A stretch of DNA of 55,340 nt from Burkholderia sp. IMCC1007 (GTDB taxonomy: Bacteria > Pseudomonadota > Gammaproteobacteria > Burkholderiales > Burkholderiaceae), in the NCBI RefSeq assembly GCF_027257875.1, contig NZ_JAPVQY010000055.1:1-55340 (forward strand), given 5' to 3'. The notes beneath the pieces are model-generated. The model did no database searches and was not told the DNA's origin. It was given only the letters and a program-made list of their open reading frames with translations. Below, piece after piece: positions 15,933-25,690 of the stretch. The position numbers and the translations under genes were made by a program. The stretch's first letter is position 1. Every line of letters starts with the position of its first letter.

Positions 15933-17210
15933 TCAACGCGCCTTCGCGACGTCTTGTTCGCTCACCTTCGCAGCCGGATTGCCGAACTGCTCGGTGAGGT
16001 AGTTCGTCAGCGCGGCGATCTGCGCATCCGACAGCTCGTTGCGGAACGCAGGCATCGCGACATCCTCGCTGCCTGCCTTGCGCTGCACGCCGTTCAGGAT
16101 CACCTGGACCAGGTTCGCCGGGTTCGACGCACCGACCGTCGAGTTGTGGAACAGCGACGGGTAGTAACCGTCCGGCGTGCCCTTGCCCTGCATCTGGTGA
16201 CAGGTCGCGCAGTTGCCGAGATACAGCCGCGCCGGATCGATGCCCGACGACGCGAGCGCCACGCCGCGCAGCTTCAGCCCGTCCTCGGCCGGCTTGCCCC
16301 ACGACGAACGCGACTGCTTCGCGCTGCTGTCGGCCACGGCCGGCACGGTGCGGATATACGTCGCGATCGCGCCGATGTCGGCGTCGGTCATCTTCGAGAA
16401 GCTGTGCTCGACGGCCTCGGCCATCGGGCCGGCCGCCTGCGCGACACCGGGCACGCTGCCGGTGCGCAGGTACTGGACGAGCTGCTGCTGCGTCCAGCCG
16501 CCGATCCCCGCGTTCGGGTCGGACGTGATGTTGTAGCCGTCCCAGCCCGCGAGCACCGAACCGGACAGGAAGCTGCCGCCCGTCTCGTCGAGCGACTTCT
16601 CCTGCATCGCGATGCCGCGCGGCGTGTGGCACGTGCTGCAGTGCGCGAGGCCCTGCACCAGGTACGCACCGCGATTCCACTCGGCGCTCTGCGCGGATTT
16701 CGGCTGGTATGCGCCGTCCTTCAGGAACAGCCAGTTCCAGATCTTCAGCGGCCAGCGCATGCTCAGCAGCGCGGGGATCTCGTTCTTCGGCGGCGCCTGC
16801 TTCACCGGCTCGACGCCATGCATGAAGTACGCGTACAACGCCTGTACGTCGTCGTCGCTGAGCTTCGCGTACGACACGTACGGCATCGCCGGATACAGGT
16901 TGTCGCCGTTCTTCGACACGCCGTGACGCACGGCGCGCTCGAAGTCGTCGAACGTCCACTTGCCGATGCCGGTGTCCGGGTCCGGCGTGATGTTGCTCGT
17001 ATAGATCTTGCCGAGTTTCGGCACCGGCATCGCGAGGCCGCCCGCGAACGGCTTGCCGCCCTTCACGGTGTGACACGCCATGCAGTCGCCCGCGATCGCC
17101 AGATATTCGCCGCGCTTGATCTGTGCGGGATCGGCCGAATCGGCCGCGCGCACGAGGCAGGGCAGCGCGAGGCACCCGGCGACGAGGAAGGTGAGAGTAG
17201 ATTTCCGCAC
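15933..17210 (-). CDS. FAD-dependent glucose dehydrogenase beta subunit, triheme cytochrome c
   Basis: A 425-residue protein from GTG at 17210, two bases after the alpha-subunit stop. It has a signal peptide (STLTFLVAGCLALPCLVRA) and three CxxCH heme sites: GDCMACHTV, HCSTCHTP and NCATCHQMQ. It accepts electrons from the FAD/3Fe-4S alpha subunit and passes them to the quinone pool or terminal oxidases from the periplasmic face. Length and sequence agree with the published B. cepacia FAD-GDH beta subunit as I recall it. Related enzymes are gluconate, sorbitol and fructose dehydrogenases, so the sugar specificity is by close resemblance rather than test. Confidence 0.93.
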   Translation of the reverse strand: MRKSTLTFLVAGCLALPCLVRAADSADPAQIKRGEYLAIAGDCMACHTVKGGKPFAGGLAMPVPKLGKIYTSNITPDPDTGIGKWTFDDFERAVRHGVSKNGDNLYPAMPYVSYAKLSDDDVQALYAYFMHGVEPVKQAPPKNEIPALLSMRWPLKIWNWLFLKDGAYQPKSAQSAEWNRGAYLVQGLAHCSTCHTPRGIAMQEKSLDETGGSFLSGSVLAGWDGYNITSDPNAGIGGWTQQQLVQYLRTGSVPGVAQAAGPMAEAVEHSFSKMTDADIGAIATYIRTVPAVADSSAKQSRSSWGKPAEDGLKLRGVALASSGIDPARLYLGNCATCHQMQGKGTPDGYYPSLFHNSTVGASNPANLVQVILNGVQRKAGSEDVAMPAFRNELSDAQIAALTNYLTEQFGNPAAKVSEQDVAKAR

Positions 17211-17212
17211 GG

Positions 17213-18832
17213 TCAGACTTCCTTCTTCAGCGTGTCCGACATCCGCAGCGCAAGCGCCGCGATCGTCAGCGTCACGTTCACCGTACCGACGGTCGGCATC
17301 GTCGAGCTGCTCGAGATGAACAGGTTCGGATGGTCGAACGTGCGGCAGTCCTTGTCGACGACCGAGTCGCGTGCATCCGCGCCCATGATCGTCGCGCCCG
17401 TGATGTGATTGTTCGGCGCGAACTCGTCGTTGAACACGACGTCCGTGCCGCCCAGCACCTTCGCGGCCGTCGCGTAGACCTCGCGCGTATGCGCAGCGCC
17501 GCGCTTCACGTAGTCGTCGATCGCGTAGGTGATCTCCGGGCGCGGAATGCCGATCGCGTCGGTGGCCGTCTTGCTCGGCACGATGCGGTTCTCGGGCTGC
17601 GGCAGGATTTCGTGGAAGCAGTCGAACTGCACGTAGCGCGCGGAACGGTCGCGGATCTGTGCGTCGAGCTCGTCGGGCTTCATCAGCTTGCCGGCCTTGA
17701 AGATCTTCTGCGTCTCCTGGTTGATGCGCGACATGTTCGACAGGTGAATCTTCTTCGCGGCTTCCGTCGCGCGGAACGGGCCGTCGCGGAAACCGATCAG
17801 CGACGTCATCTCCTGCGGGCCGCGGCCCGGCCACAGCTTGTCGCTCGCGTAGAACGACACGCCGGTGCCCGGGTGGTCCATCAGGTTGCGCCCGACCATG
17901 TCGGAGCTGTTCGCGACGCCTTTCGGGAAATCGCGGTTCGCCGACATCAGCAGGATCTTCGGCGTCTCGATGCCGTTCGCGGCCACCACGAAGTACTTGC
18001 CTTCGACGCGATGGTCGACGCCCGTCTTGTCCTTGTAGACCGCGGCGACGATGCGCTTGTCGGGGCCCGTCTCGAGCTTGTAGACGACCGCGCTGTCGAT
18101 CAGCTTCGCGCCGGCCTGCTCGGCCTTCTCGACGTGCACGATGCCGTTGTACATCGCGCCGATCGGGCAGATCGGCATGCAATTGTTGTTCCCGCAACAA
18201 GTCGGCCGGCCGTCGTACGGGCGGCTGTTGCGCGCGACCGGCTCGGTCACCACGTGGAACTTCGGGTCATAGCCGTTGAGCGCGCTCTTGATCGTCTGCT
18301 CGTTGAACGACAACGGCAGCGGCGGCATCGGGTACGGCTGCTTGCGCGGCGAATACAGATCTTCCTCGGGGCCCGGGCCCCACACGCCGAGCTCTTCCTC
18401 GGCGCGCTGATAGTAGGACTCGAGATCGTCGTACTGGATCGGCCAGTCGCGGGCGACGCCGTACACCGTCTTCATCTTGAAGTCGTTCGGGATGAAGCGC
18501 CACGCCGACGCGGCCCAGTGCCACGTCGTGCCGCCCACCGCGCGGATGTACTGCGAGTTGAACTTGTGCTCGCCCTTCAGGATCAGGTAATCGTTCGGCG
18601 GGCCGTATTCCGGATGCGGCGCCCACCGGCTCGACGGGTACGGCGCCATGAAGTCGGTCTTGTCGGGCTGGTTCCGAAAGCGCTCGACGATATCGCCGCG
18701 CGGCATGCGCGGGCCGGCTTCGAGCAGGATCACCGACTTGCCCGCCATCGCGAGCTGGTGCGCGACGATCGCGCCTGCGACACCGGACCCGACGACGACG
18801 ACGTCGGCCTTTTGCGTATCGGTATCGGCCAT
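17213..18832 (-). CDS. FAD-dependent glucose dehydrogenase alpha (catalytic) subunit, GMC oxidoreductase
   Basis: A 539-residue catalytic subunit. MADTDTQKADVVVVGSGVAG shows the FAD-binding Rossmann motif GxGxxG at about residue 15. The cysteine cluster CCGNNNCMPICPIG (about 212-225) binds the 3Fe-4S centre known in the B. cepacia enzyme. The GMC C-terminus with the catalytic His pair is present (FAPNNHITGATIMG, then VNVTLTIAALALRM). It has no signal peptide and is co-exported with the Tat-bearing gamma subunit. Its ATG overlaps the gamma stop as TGATG. It oxidises glucose at C1 in the periplasm. The near-identity to the characterised enzyme makes this one of the firmest calls here. Confidence 0.96.
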   Translation of the reverse strand: MADTDTQKADVVVVGSGVAGAIVAHQLAMAGKSVILLEAGPRMPRGDIVERFRNQPDKTDFMAPYPSSRWAPHPEYGPPNDYLILKGEHKFNSQYIRAVGGTTWHWAASAWRFIPNDFKMKTVYGVARDWPIQYDDLESYYQRAEEELGVWGPGPEEDLYSPRKQPYPMPPLPLSFNEQTIKSALNGYDPKFHVVTEPVARNSRPYDGRPTCCGNNNCMPICPIGAMYNGIVHVEKAEQAGAKLIDSAVVYKLETGPDKRIVAAVYKDKTGVDHRVEGKYFVVAANGIETPKILLMSANRDFPKGVANSSDMVGRNLMDHPGTGVSFYASDKLWPGRGPQEMTSLIGFRDGPFRATEAAKKIHLSNMSRINQETQKIFKAGKLMKPDELDAQIRDRSARYVQFDCFHEILPQPENRIVPSKTATDAIGIPRPEITYAIDDYVKRGAAHTREVYATAAKVLGGTDVVFNDEFAPNNHITGATIMGADARDSVVDKDCRTFDHPNLFISSSSTMPTVGTVNVTLTIAALALRMSDTLKKEV

Positions 18833-19338
18833 CAGGCTTGCCTCTCGATCGGTTTTTCGGCCCAGAAGCCGGGTTTGTTGGGGCAATACGAAGGGATCAC
18901 GAGCGTATCGGACACGACGCTGAACATTAATGCTTCCTCGTACGTAATCACGACGTTGTCGATGATGCCGAGATACCACGCTTCGAGGATCGTCAGCGCG
19001 GCGGCTTCCTGATCGGGGCTCAGCGAACCGGACGCGAGTGCGCCGGCGAGTTGGGACAGCGCGTCGGTCGTCTTGAACGGGCCCTTCTGCAACGGCTGCA
19101 GGAAGCGCTGGCCGAGCACGCGGCTCAGCCCTTTCTTGCCTGTCAGCGCTTCGGAGAGCGTCATGAACGTATCGAGCGGCGCAGTGCCGGGATTGTCGGC
19201 CAGGGCCCGCAACGCCAGCGAGCCCGTGAGGCCCGCCGCCGCCAGCGCCAGTGCGCCCTGCAACCATTGACGCCGCGTGATGCCGCCGGCGGCTGCGTCG
19301 TCATCGCGACGCGAGTGGGGGGTGTTGTCGTTATGCAT
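18832..19338 (-). CDS. FAD-dependent glucose dehydrogenase gamma subunit (Tat-exported chaperone/small subunit)
   Basis: A 168-residue small subunit from ATG at 19338, chosen because AGAAGG lies just upstream. The twin-arginine motif ITRRQWLQG is followed by a hydrophobic segment ending ALRALA. The family (gluconate 2-dehydrogenase subunit 3 type) escorts the folded catalytic subunit through the Tat pathway and aids maturation. It is the first gene of the gamma-alpha-beta operon; the promoter should lie in 19339-19641, which is shared with the divergent alpha-2-macroglobulin gene. Confidence 0.93.
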   Translation of the reverse strand: MHNDNTPHSRRDDDAAAGGITRRQWLQGALALAAAGLTGSLALRALADNPGTAPLDTFMTLSEALTGKKGLSRVLGQRFLQPLQKGPFKTTDALSQLAGALASGSLSPDQEAAALTILEAWYLGIIDNVVITYEEALMFSVVSDTLVIPSYCPNKPGFWAEKPIERQA

Positions 19339-19641
19339 GTTTCCTTCTCTCGAACACCGGATTCGGGAAAACCACGCTTGATAATTCTCAAACATCGGCG
19401 CGGCCCTGAAATGTACGCGCACAAAACGGAACGGACAATGGCTTTATAGTCCATTAAATGTTCCGCATTCCGAGACAATCGACATTTCGCGGCATCTTTG
19501 TGTCGTCGACGCGACAATTCTGCATCTGGATGCGCTGTGTCGCAAGGCAACGACACATGGCATCCCGTCATCCGCCCACATGCCCGTCGGTTAGAATCGC
19601 CTGCAATCAAACAGAAAGCTTCCCTCCGAGGGCATCGAGCG
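19339..19641. promoter_or_regulatory. Divergent intergenic region between glucose dehydrogenase and A2M genes
   Basis: About 300 bp separate the two divergent operons and must contain both promoters. The part at 19360-19460 is locally AT-richer (for example GATAATTCTCAAACAT and GGCTTTATAGTCCATTAAATG), as expected for promoters. I cannot assign precise -35/-10 boxes with confidence. Confidence 0.4.
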
Positions 19642-22600
19642 ATGAAGCAGCGCGACAAACACAACAAAGCGAATCACACCCATCACACTACCCAGCTGCT
19701 CCTGCGCATCGGCGCCGTGGCGGCGCTCGGCGCCGCGGCCGCACTGTCGCTGCATGCGGGCGCCGCACGCACCCTGAGCGTATCGCCGCAAGGCACCGTC
19801 ACCGAGGTCCGGCAAAGCGTCGTCAAGTTCGACGAAGCGATGGTCGCGTTCGGCTCGGCGTCCGCGCCGAGTCCCGCGCGCATGACCTGCAACGATACCG
19901 CCGCCGCACGCGGCCAGGGGCACTGGCTCGACGACAAGACGTGGGTCTACGACTTCGAGAACGACCTGCCGCCGGGCGTACGCTGCTCGGTCGCGCTCAA
20001 CGACACGCTGCGCTCGGTCGCCGGCAATGCAGTGAGCGGCCCGCGCCGCTTCACGTTTCAGACGGGTGGCCCGTTCCCGGTGACGGTACGCCCCGGCTCG
20101 CGCGAGATCGAGGAACGCCAGGTCTTCGTGCTGAAACTGAACGGCCCGGCCGAGCCGCGCTCCGCGCTCGCGAACATCTGGTGCGAAGCAGCCGGCATCG
20201 GCAACCGCATCCCCGTCACGGCCGCCGACGACGCCACCCGTACCGCACTGCTCGACCACTTCGGGCTGAAGAAGGACGCCGCGCGCGTGCTCACGCTGTC
20301 GTGCGCGCAGGCGTTGCCGGCCAGCGCGAAGATGCAGCTCGTCTACGGCAAGGGCGTCGCAAGCCCGAGCGGCATCGCGAACGACACCGAGCGGCGTTTC
20401 GACTTCACCGTGCGCGCGCCGTTCGCCGCGAGCTTCTCGTGCGAGCGCGAGAACGCGAAAGCGCCGTGCACGCCGCTGCGTCCGCTGACGCTGTCGTTCA
20501 ATGCGCCGATCTCGCGCAAGAACGCCGACGCGATCAAGCTGCGCGGTCCCGACGGTTCGCTTTCGCCGACCTTCGCGGCGGACGACCACAGCGACGAAGT
20601 GACGACCGTCACGTTCAACCCGCCGCTGCCCGCGCAGGCCAGCCTGACGATCGAGCTGCCGTCCGGGCTGCGCGACGTGACCGACCGACCACTCGCGAAC
20701 GCCGACCTGTTCCCGCTCGCGACGCGCACCGCGCCGATGCCGCCGCTCGCGAAATTCTCGTCGGGCACCTTCGGGATCGTCGAGCGCTTCGCCGAACCCG
20801 ATACGCCTGCGCTCGTGCCGGTCACGCTGCGCAACGTCGAAGCCGATCTCCATATCGCGGGCCTCAACGCGGGGGGCGCGCAGTTCGCGAACCTGAAGGT
20901 CGAGAACGACACCGCGATCCGCGAATGGATGCGTACCGTCGATCGCTTCGACAACTGGTCGATGACGGCCGGCACGATCGACGAGCGAATCCCGGGCCTG
21001 CTGCGGCGCAAGGGCCAGCATCCCGTCTACGTGCCGCTCCAGGCCGGCGAAAAGATGCCCGCGCCGCAGGACCGGCGCATCGACGTGCGCTCGCTGTCGC
21101 TGCTCAACGGCGAGCCGGGCGCGCAAACGCTGACGCTGCCGAAGGCCGACCCGAAAACGCTGCGCCCGTTCGAGGTCGTCGGCGTGCCGATCGACAAACC
21201 CGGCTTCTACGTGCTCGAACTCGCGTCGCCCGCGCTCGGTCGCTCGTTGCTCGCGCAACCATCGAGCATGTACGTGCGCACCACGGTGCTCGTCACGAAC
21301 CTCGGCGTGCATCTGAAACAGGGCCGCGAGAACAATCTCGTGTGGGTCACGACGCTCGACCAGGGCAAGCCCGTGCCGAACGCACAGATCCGCGTATCGG
21401 ATTGCAACGGCGATGAAATCGCGGCCGGCAAGACCGATGCGCAGGGCCTGCTGCAGATCGACGGCCCGTTCGAGCCGAAGCATGAATGCAACGAGTCGGA
21501 ACGCTTCTACGACTACTTCGTGTCCGCACGCGTCGACGATCCGAAGACCGGCCCCGACATGGCGTTCGTCAGCTCGAACTGGAACCGCGGGATCGAAGCG
21601 TGGCGCTTCAACGTGCCGACCGACACCGACCGCGCGCCGACGGTGCGCGCGCATACCGTGTTCGACCGCACGCTGTTGCGCGCCGGCGAAACCGTGTCGA
21701 TGAAGCATTTCCTGCGCACCGAGACGCTGCAAAGCCTCGCGTTCCCGTCGCAATACCCGACGCGCGTGACGATCCGTCATCTCGGCTCGGACCAGACGTA
21801 CAAGCTGCCGCTCACGTGGACGGCCGACCATAGCGCCGACACGCAGTTCGCGCTGCCGCCGGCGGCGAAGCTCGGCGAATACAGCGTGTCGCTCGAAGGC
21901 GGCCCGGACGATGCGCCGACCACCAGCTACTACGGCGGCAGTTTCCGCGTGGAGGCGTTCCGCCTGCCGGTGCTGAAAGGGTCGATCAGCGCGCGCGACG
22001 CGCAGAAGAGCCCGCTCGTCGCGGTGAAGGAAGCACCGCTCGCCGTGCAGATCGACTACGTGTCGGGCGGCGGCGCATCGAACCTGCCGGTGCAGGTGTC
22101 GGCGCTGATGAAGTGGGCGTCGCCGCCGTTCGCGGATCGCTTCGAGGATTTCAGCTTCACGCCTTATCGTCCCGAGCGGAGCGACGGCAACGCCGACGAC
22201 GATGCGCAGGACGGCGACAACGCGTCGGCGTCGAACAACGATCCCGATGCGACCAAGCTGATCGCGGACAAGCTGCCGCTGACGCTCGACCGCAACGGCG
22301 CGGGCGCCGTCACGCTCAAGGGGCTGCCCGACGTCGACGCGCCGAAGCGCATCGCGCTCGAAGCGACATTCGCAGACCCGAACGGCGAAGTGCAGACGAT
22401 CCGCGGCGACACGATCCTGTGGCCGGCCGCGGTGGCGGTCGGCATCAAGGCCGGCCATTGGGTGTCGGTCGGCCAGCGCGTGCCCGTGCAGGCGCTCGCG
22501 GTCGACTTGCAGGGCAAGCCGCGCGCATCGGTGTCGGTCGAGATCAAGGGCGTCGCGCACGTCACGACGTCGTCGCGCAAGCGGATGGTCGGCGGCTTCT

Positions 22601-25600
22601 ACGCGTACGACAACAAGAGCGACACGCTCGATCTCGGCGTGCTGTGCTCGGGCAAGACCGACGACAAGGGCCGCATGGCCTGCGACGCGACGCTCGAGCA
22701 GGCCGGCAACGTGCAGCTGATCGCGGTCGCGAAGGACGGCGACGGCCGCGCGTCGAACGCGTCGACGTCGGTGTGGGTCACGCGCGAGGACGAACTCTGG
22801 TTCGGCGGCGACAACACCGACCGGATCGACGTGATTCCGGAGAAGACCTCGTACGAACCGGGCGAAACCGCGCGCTTCCAGGTGCGCATGCCGTTCCGCT
22901 ACGCGACCGCCCTCGTCGCGGTCGAGCGCGGCGGCGTGATGGAAACGCACATCGTGCAGCTGAACGGCAAGAACCCGACCGTCGACCTGAAGGTCGGCGA
23001 ATCGTGGGGGCCGAACGTGTACGTGTCGGTGCTTGCGCTGCGCGGCCGGATTCGCGAAGTGCCGTGGTACTCGTTCTTCACGTGGGGCTGGAAGGCGCCC
23101 GTCGAATGGGCGCGCGCATTCTGGCGCGAAGGCCGCCACTACGAAGCGCCGACCGCGTTCGTCGACCTGTCGAAGCCGGCGTTCCGCTATGGCCTCGGCG
23201 AGATCAAGGTCGGCACGGGCGTGCATCGCCTCGGCGTGACCGTGACGACCGACGCGACGCGCTACACCGTGCGCAGCAAGGCAAAGGCGCACGTGAAGGT
23301 CACGCTGCCGAACGGCCAGCCGGCACCGGCCGGCACGCAGATCGCCATCGCGGCCGTCGACGAGGCGCTGCTCGAACTGATGCCGAACAACAGCTGGGAC
23401 CTGCTCGACGCGATGCTGCAGCGCCGCGCATACGGCGTCGAGACGGCCACCGCGCAGATGGAAATCGTCGGGCGCCGCCACTTCGGCCGCAAGGCCGTGC
23501 CGGCCGGCGGCGGAGGCGGCAGCGCGCCGACGCGCGAACTGTTCGACACGCTGCTGCTGTGGAACCCGCGCGTGACGCTCGACGCGAACGGCAGCGCGAC
23601 CGTCGACGTACCGCTGAACGATGCGCTCACGCGCTTCCGGATCGTCGCGATCGCGGCAGTGGGCGCCGATCGCTTCGGCACCGGCAGCACGTCGATCCGG
23701 AGCACGCAGGATCTGCAACTGATCTCCGGGCTGCCGCCGCTCGTGCGCGAAGGCGATGCGTTCCGCGCGCAGGTCACGCTGCGCAACACGACCGACCGCG
23801 CGATGCAGGTCGTCGTGACGCCGCGCGTGACGGGTCTCGACGTCGCGCGGCAAACCGTGTCGCTCGCGGCCAATGCGGCGACCGAGGTCGCGTGGACGAT
23901 CACCGTGCCCGAGCAGGCGCTCGACGCGGCCGCCGCGCTCAACTGGCGCATCGAAGCGGCCGAGCAAGGCGGCAAGCGCGCGTCCGATGCGCTGGTCGTT
24001 GTGCAGAAGGTCGTGCCCGCGCTGCCGGTAACCGTGCAGCAAGCGACACTCGCGCAGGTCGACGGCACGTTGACGGTGCCCATCGCGGCACCGGCCGGCG
24101 CCGCCAACAACGCGCAGGGCACGCCGCGCGGCGGCATCGCCGTGTCGCTGCAATCGAAGCTCGCGGATGGCCTCCCCGGCGTACATCGCTGGTTCGAACG
24201 CTATCCGTACCGCTGCCTCGAGCAGCAGACGTCGCGCGCGATCGGCCTGCATGATGCCGCGCAATGGCAGGCGCTGGTGTCGCGCATGCCCGTCTATCTC
24301 GACAGCGACGGGCTCGCGAGCTACTTCCCGCCGTTGTCCGACGACGCGCACGCCGGCAGCCCGACGCTGTCGTCGTACCTGCTCGTGGTGTCCGACGAAG
24401 CGAGCCGTCTCGACCCGCGCTTCGCGCTGCCGGAAGACCTGCGCACGCAGCTGGAAACCGGGCTCGCGCGCTTCGTCGACGGCCGCATCGAGCGCAACAC
24501 CTGGGCGCCGCGCCAGGACCGCGACCTGCGCAAGCTCGCCGCGATCGAGGCGCTGTCGCGTTATGGCGCAGCGCAAGGACGCATGCTCGGCTCGATCGAG
24601 ATCGCGCCGAACCAGTGGCCGACGTCGGCGGTGATCGACTATCACGCGATCCTCGCGCGCGTGAAGGACATCCCGCAACGCGACGAGAAGCGCGCGCAGG
24701 TCGAGCAGATCCTGCGGGCGCGCCTCACGTACCAGGGCACGCAGCTCGTGTTCTCGACCGCGCGCGACGACGACCTGTGGTGGCTGATGACGAGCAACGA
24801 GACCAACGCCGCACGTCTCGCGCTCGAATTCGCGGGCGACCCGGCGTGGAAGGACGAGATGCCGCGCGTGACGGCCGGCCTGCTCGCGCTGCAACGTCAG
24901 GGCGCGTGGCAGACGACGACGTCGAACGCGCTCGGCCTGCTCGCGGTCGAGCGCTTCTCGCGCACTTACGAGAGCACGCCCGTCACCGGCTCGACGAAGA
25001 TCGCGCTCGGCGGCAACGAGCGCGCGGTCTCGTGGTCGCAGGCAGCATCGGCCGCGCCGGCCGATACGCCCGCGTCGGCCACGCCCGCGACCCGCGCCGC
25101 CGCCGCGCGCAGCGTGCTGCTGCCGTGGCCGCGGGCGTCGCAGGGGCCGGCCACGCTGTCCGTCATGCAGGACGGCACGGGCCGCCCGTGGGCGACCGTC
25201 GAAAGCCTCGCGGCCGTGCCGCTGCGCGCGCCGTTCGCGGCCGGCTACCGGATCACGAAGACGATCACGCCCGTGTCGCCCGCCGTCAAAGGCGTGCTCA
25301 CGCGCGGCGACGTCGTGCGCGTGCATCTCGACATCGATGCGCAGAGCGACATGACGTGGGTCGTCGTCAACGATCCGATTCCGTCCGGCGCGACGATTCT
25401 CGGCTCGGGCCTCGGCCGCGATTCGGAAGCCGCGACCCAGGGCGAGAAAACGCCGGACGGCGCGTGGCCGTCGTTCATCGAACGCGACTTCGACGGCTAC
25501 CGCGCGTATTACGACTATTTGCCGAAGGGCACATTCTCGGTCGAATATACGGTGCGGCTGAACAACGTCGGCACGTTCGGGTTGCCGCCGACGCGTGTCG

Positions 25601-25683
25601 AGGCGCTGTACGCGCCGTCCGTGTACGGTCTGTGGCCGAACTCGCCGATGACGGTGAAGCCGGCCGACGCGAACAAGTCGTGA
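19642..25683 (+). CDS. Bacterial alpha-2-macroglobulin (YfhM-like) with thioester motif
   Basis: A 2013-residue periplasmic protease trap. ATG at 19642 has GAGGG upstream and opens the hydrophobic segment LLLRIGAVAALGAAAALSLHAGA. Macroglobulin-like domains follow, then the A2M family region (ELFDTLLLWNPRVTLDANGS) and the thioester motif CLEQ at residues 1525-1528 (YRCLEQQTSRAIG). In such proteins, cleavage of a bait region exposes the thioester, which covalently captures the attacking protease. Unlike E. coli YfhM, no lipobox cysteine follows the signal segment, so it is either soluble or held by an uncleaved anchor. It is 7 bp upstream of pbpC, the classic partner. Confidence 0.92.
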   Translation: MKQRDKHNKANHTHHTTQLLLRIGAVAALGAAAALSLHAGAARTLSVSPQGTVTEVRQSVVKFDEAMVAFGSASAPSPARMTCNDTAAARGQGHWLDDKTWVYDFENDLPPGVRCSVALNDTLRSVAGNAVSGPRRFTFQTGGPFPVTVRPGSREIEERQVFVLKLNGPAEPRSALANIWCEAAGIGNRIPVTAADDATRTALLDHFGLKKDAARVLTLSCAQALPASAKMQLVYGKGVASPSGIANDTERRFDFTVRAPFAASFSCERENAKAPCTPLRPLTLSFNAPISRKNADAIKLRGPDGSLSPTFAADDHSDEVTTVTFNPPLPAQASLTIELPSGLRDVTDRPLANADLFPLATRTAPMPPLAKFSSGTFGIVERFAEPDTPALVPVTLRNVEADLHIAGLNAGGAQFANLKVENDTAIREWMRTVDRFDNWSMTAGTIDERIPGLLRRKGQHPVYVPLQAGEKMPAPQDRRIDVRSLSLLNGEPGAQTLTLPKADPKTLRPFEVVGVPIDKPGFYVLELASPALGRSLLAQPSSMYVRTTVLVTNLGVHLKQGRENNLVWVTTLDQGKPVPNAQIRVSDCNGDEIAAGKTDAQGLLQIDGPFEPKHECNESERFYDYFVSARVDDPKTGPDMAFVSSNWNRGIEAWRFNVPTDTDRAPTVRAHTVFDRTLLRAGETVSMKHFLRTETLQSLAFPSQYPTRVTIRHLGSDQTYKLPLTWTADHSADTQFALPPAAKLGEYSVSLEGGPDDAPTTSYYGGSFRVEAFRLPVLKGSISARDAQKSPLVAVKEAPLAVQIDYVSGGGASNLPVQVSALMKWASPPFADRFEDFSFTPYRPERSDGNADDDAQDGDNASASNNDPDATKLIADKLPLTLDRNGAGAVTLKGLPDVDAPKRIALEATFADPNGEVQTIRGDTILWPAAVAVGIKAGHWVSVGQRVPVQALAVDLQGKPRASVSVEIKGVAHVTTSSRKRMVGGFYAYDNKSDTLDLGVLCSGKTDDKGRMACDATLEQAGNVQLIAVAKDGDGRASNASTSVWVTREDELWFGGDNTDRIDVIPEKTSYEPGETARFQVRMPFRYATALVAVERGGVMETHIVQLNGKNPTVDLKVGESWGPNVYVSVLALRGRIREVPWYSFFTWGWKAPVEWARAFWREGRHYEAPTAFVDLSKPAFRYGLGEIKVGTGVHRLGVTVTTDATRYTVRSKAKAHVKVTLPNGQPAPAGTQIAIAAVDEALLELMPNNSWDLLDAMLQRRAYGVETATAQMEIVGRRHFGRKAVPAGGGGGSAPTRELFDTLLLWNPRVTLDANGSATVDVPLNDALTRFRIVAIAAVGADRFGTGSTSIRSTQDLQLISGLPPLVREGDAFRAQVTLRNTTDRAMQVVVTPRVTGLDVARQTVSLAANAATEVAWTITVPEQALDAAAALNWRIEAAEQGGKRASDALVVVQKVVPALPVTVQQATLAQVDGTLTVPIAAPAGAANNAQGTPRGGIAVSLQSKLADGLPGVHRWFERYPYRCLEQQTSRAIGLHDAAQWQALVSRMPVYLDSDGLASYFPPLSDDAHAGSPTLSSYLLVVSDEASRLDPRFALPEDLRTQLETGLARFVDGRIERNTWAPRQDRDLRKLAAIEALSRYGAAQGRMLGSIEIAPNQWPTSAVIDYHAILARVKDIPQRDEKRAQVEQILRARLTYQGTQLVFSTARDDDLWWLMTSNETNAARLALEFAGDPAWKDEMPRVTAGLLALQRQGAWQTTTSNALGLLAVERFSRTYESTPVTGSTKIALGGNERAVSWSQAASAAPADTPASATPATRAAAARSVLLPWPRASQGPATLSVMQDGTGRPWATVESLAAVPLRAPFAAGYRITKTITPVSPAVKGVLTRGDVVRVHLDIDAQSDMTWVVVNDPIPSGATILGSGLGRDSEAATQGEKTPDGAWPSFIERDFDGYRAYYDYLPKGTFSVEYTVRLNNVGTFGLPPTRVEALYAPSVYGLWPNSPMTVKPADANKS

Positions 25684-25690
25684 GCACACG

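Noticed and set aside
15933..18200. Reading the cytochrome subunit as a 755-residue protein fused to upstream sequence
   Set aside because: The extension is another frame of the GMC subunit. The signal peptide and GTG start at 17210 fit the known operon structure.
19591..25689. A 2032-codon open frame antisense to the alpha-2-macroglobulin gene
   Set aside because: It mirrors a strongly conserved GC-rich gene; its product is Arg-rich low-complexity sequence with no domain, typical of antisense shadows in high-GC DNA.
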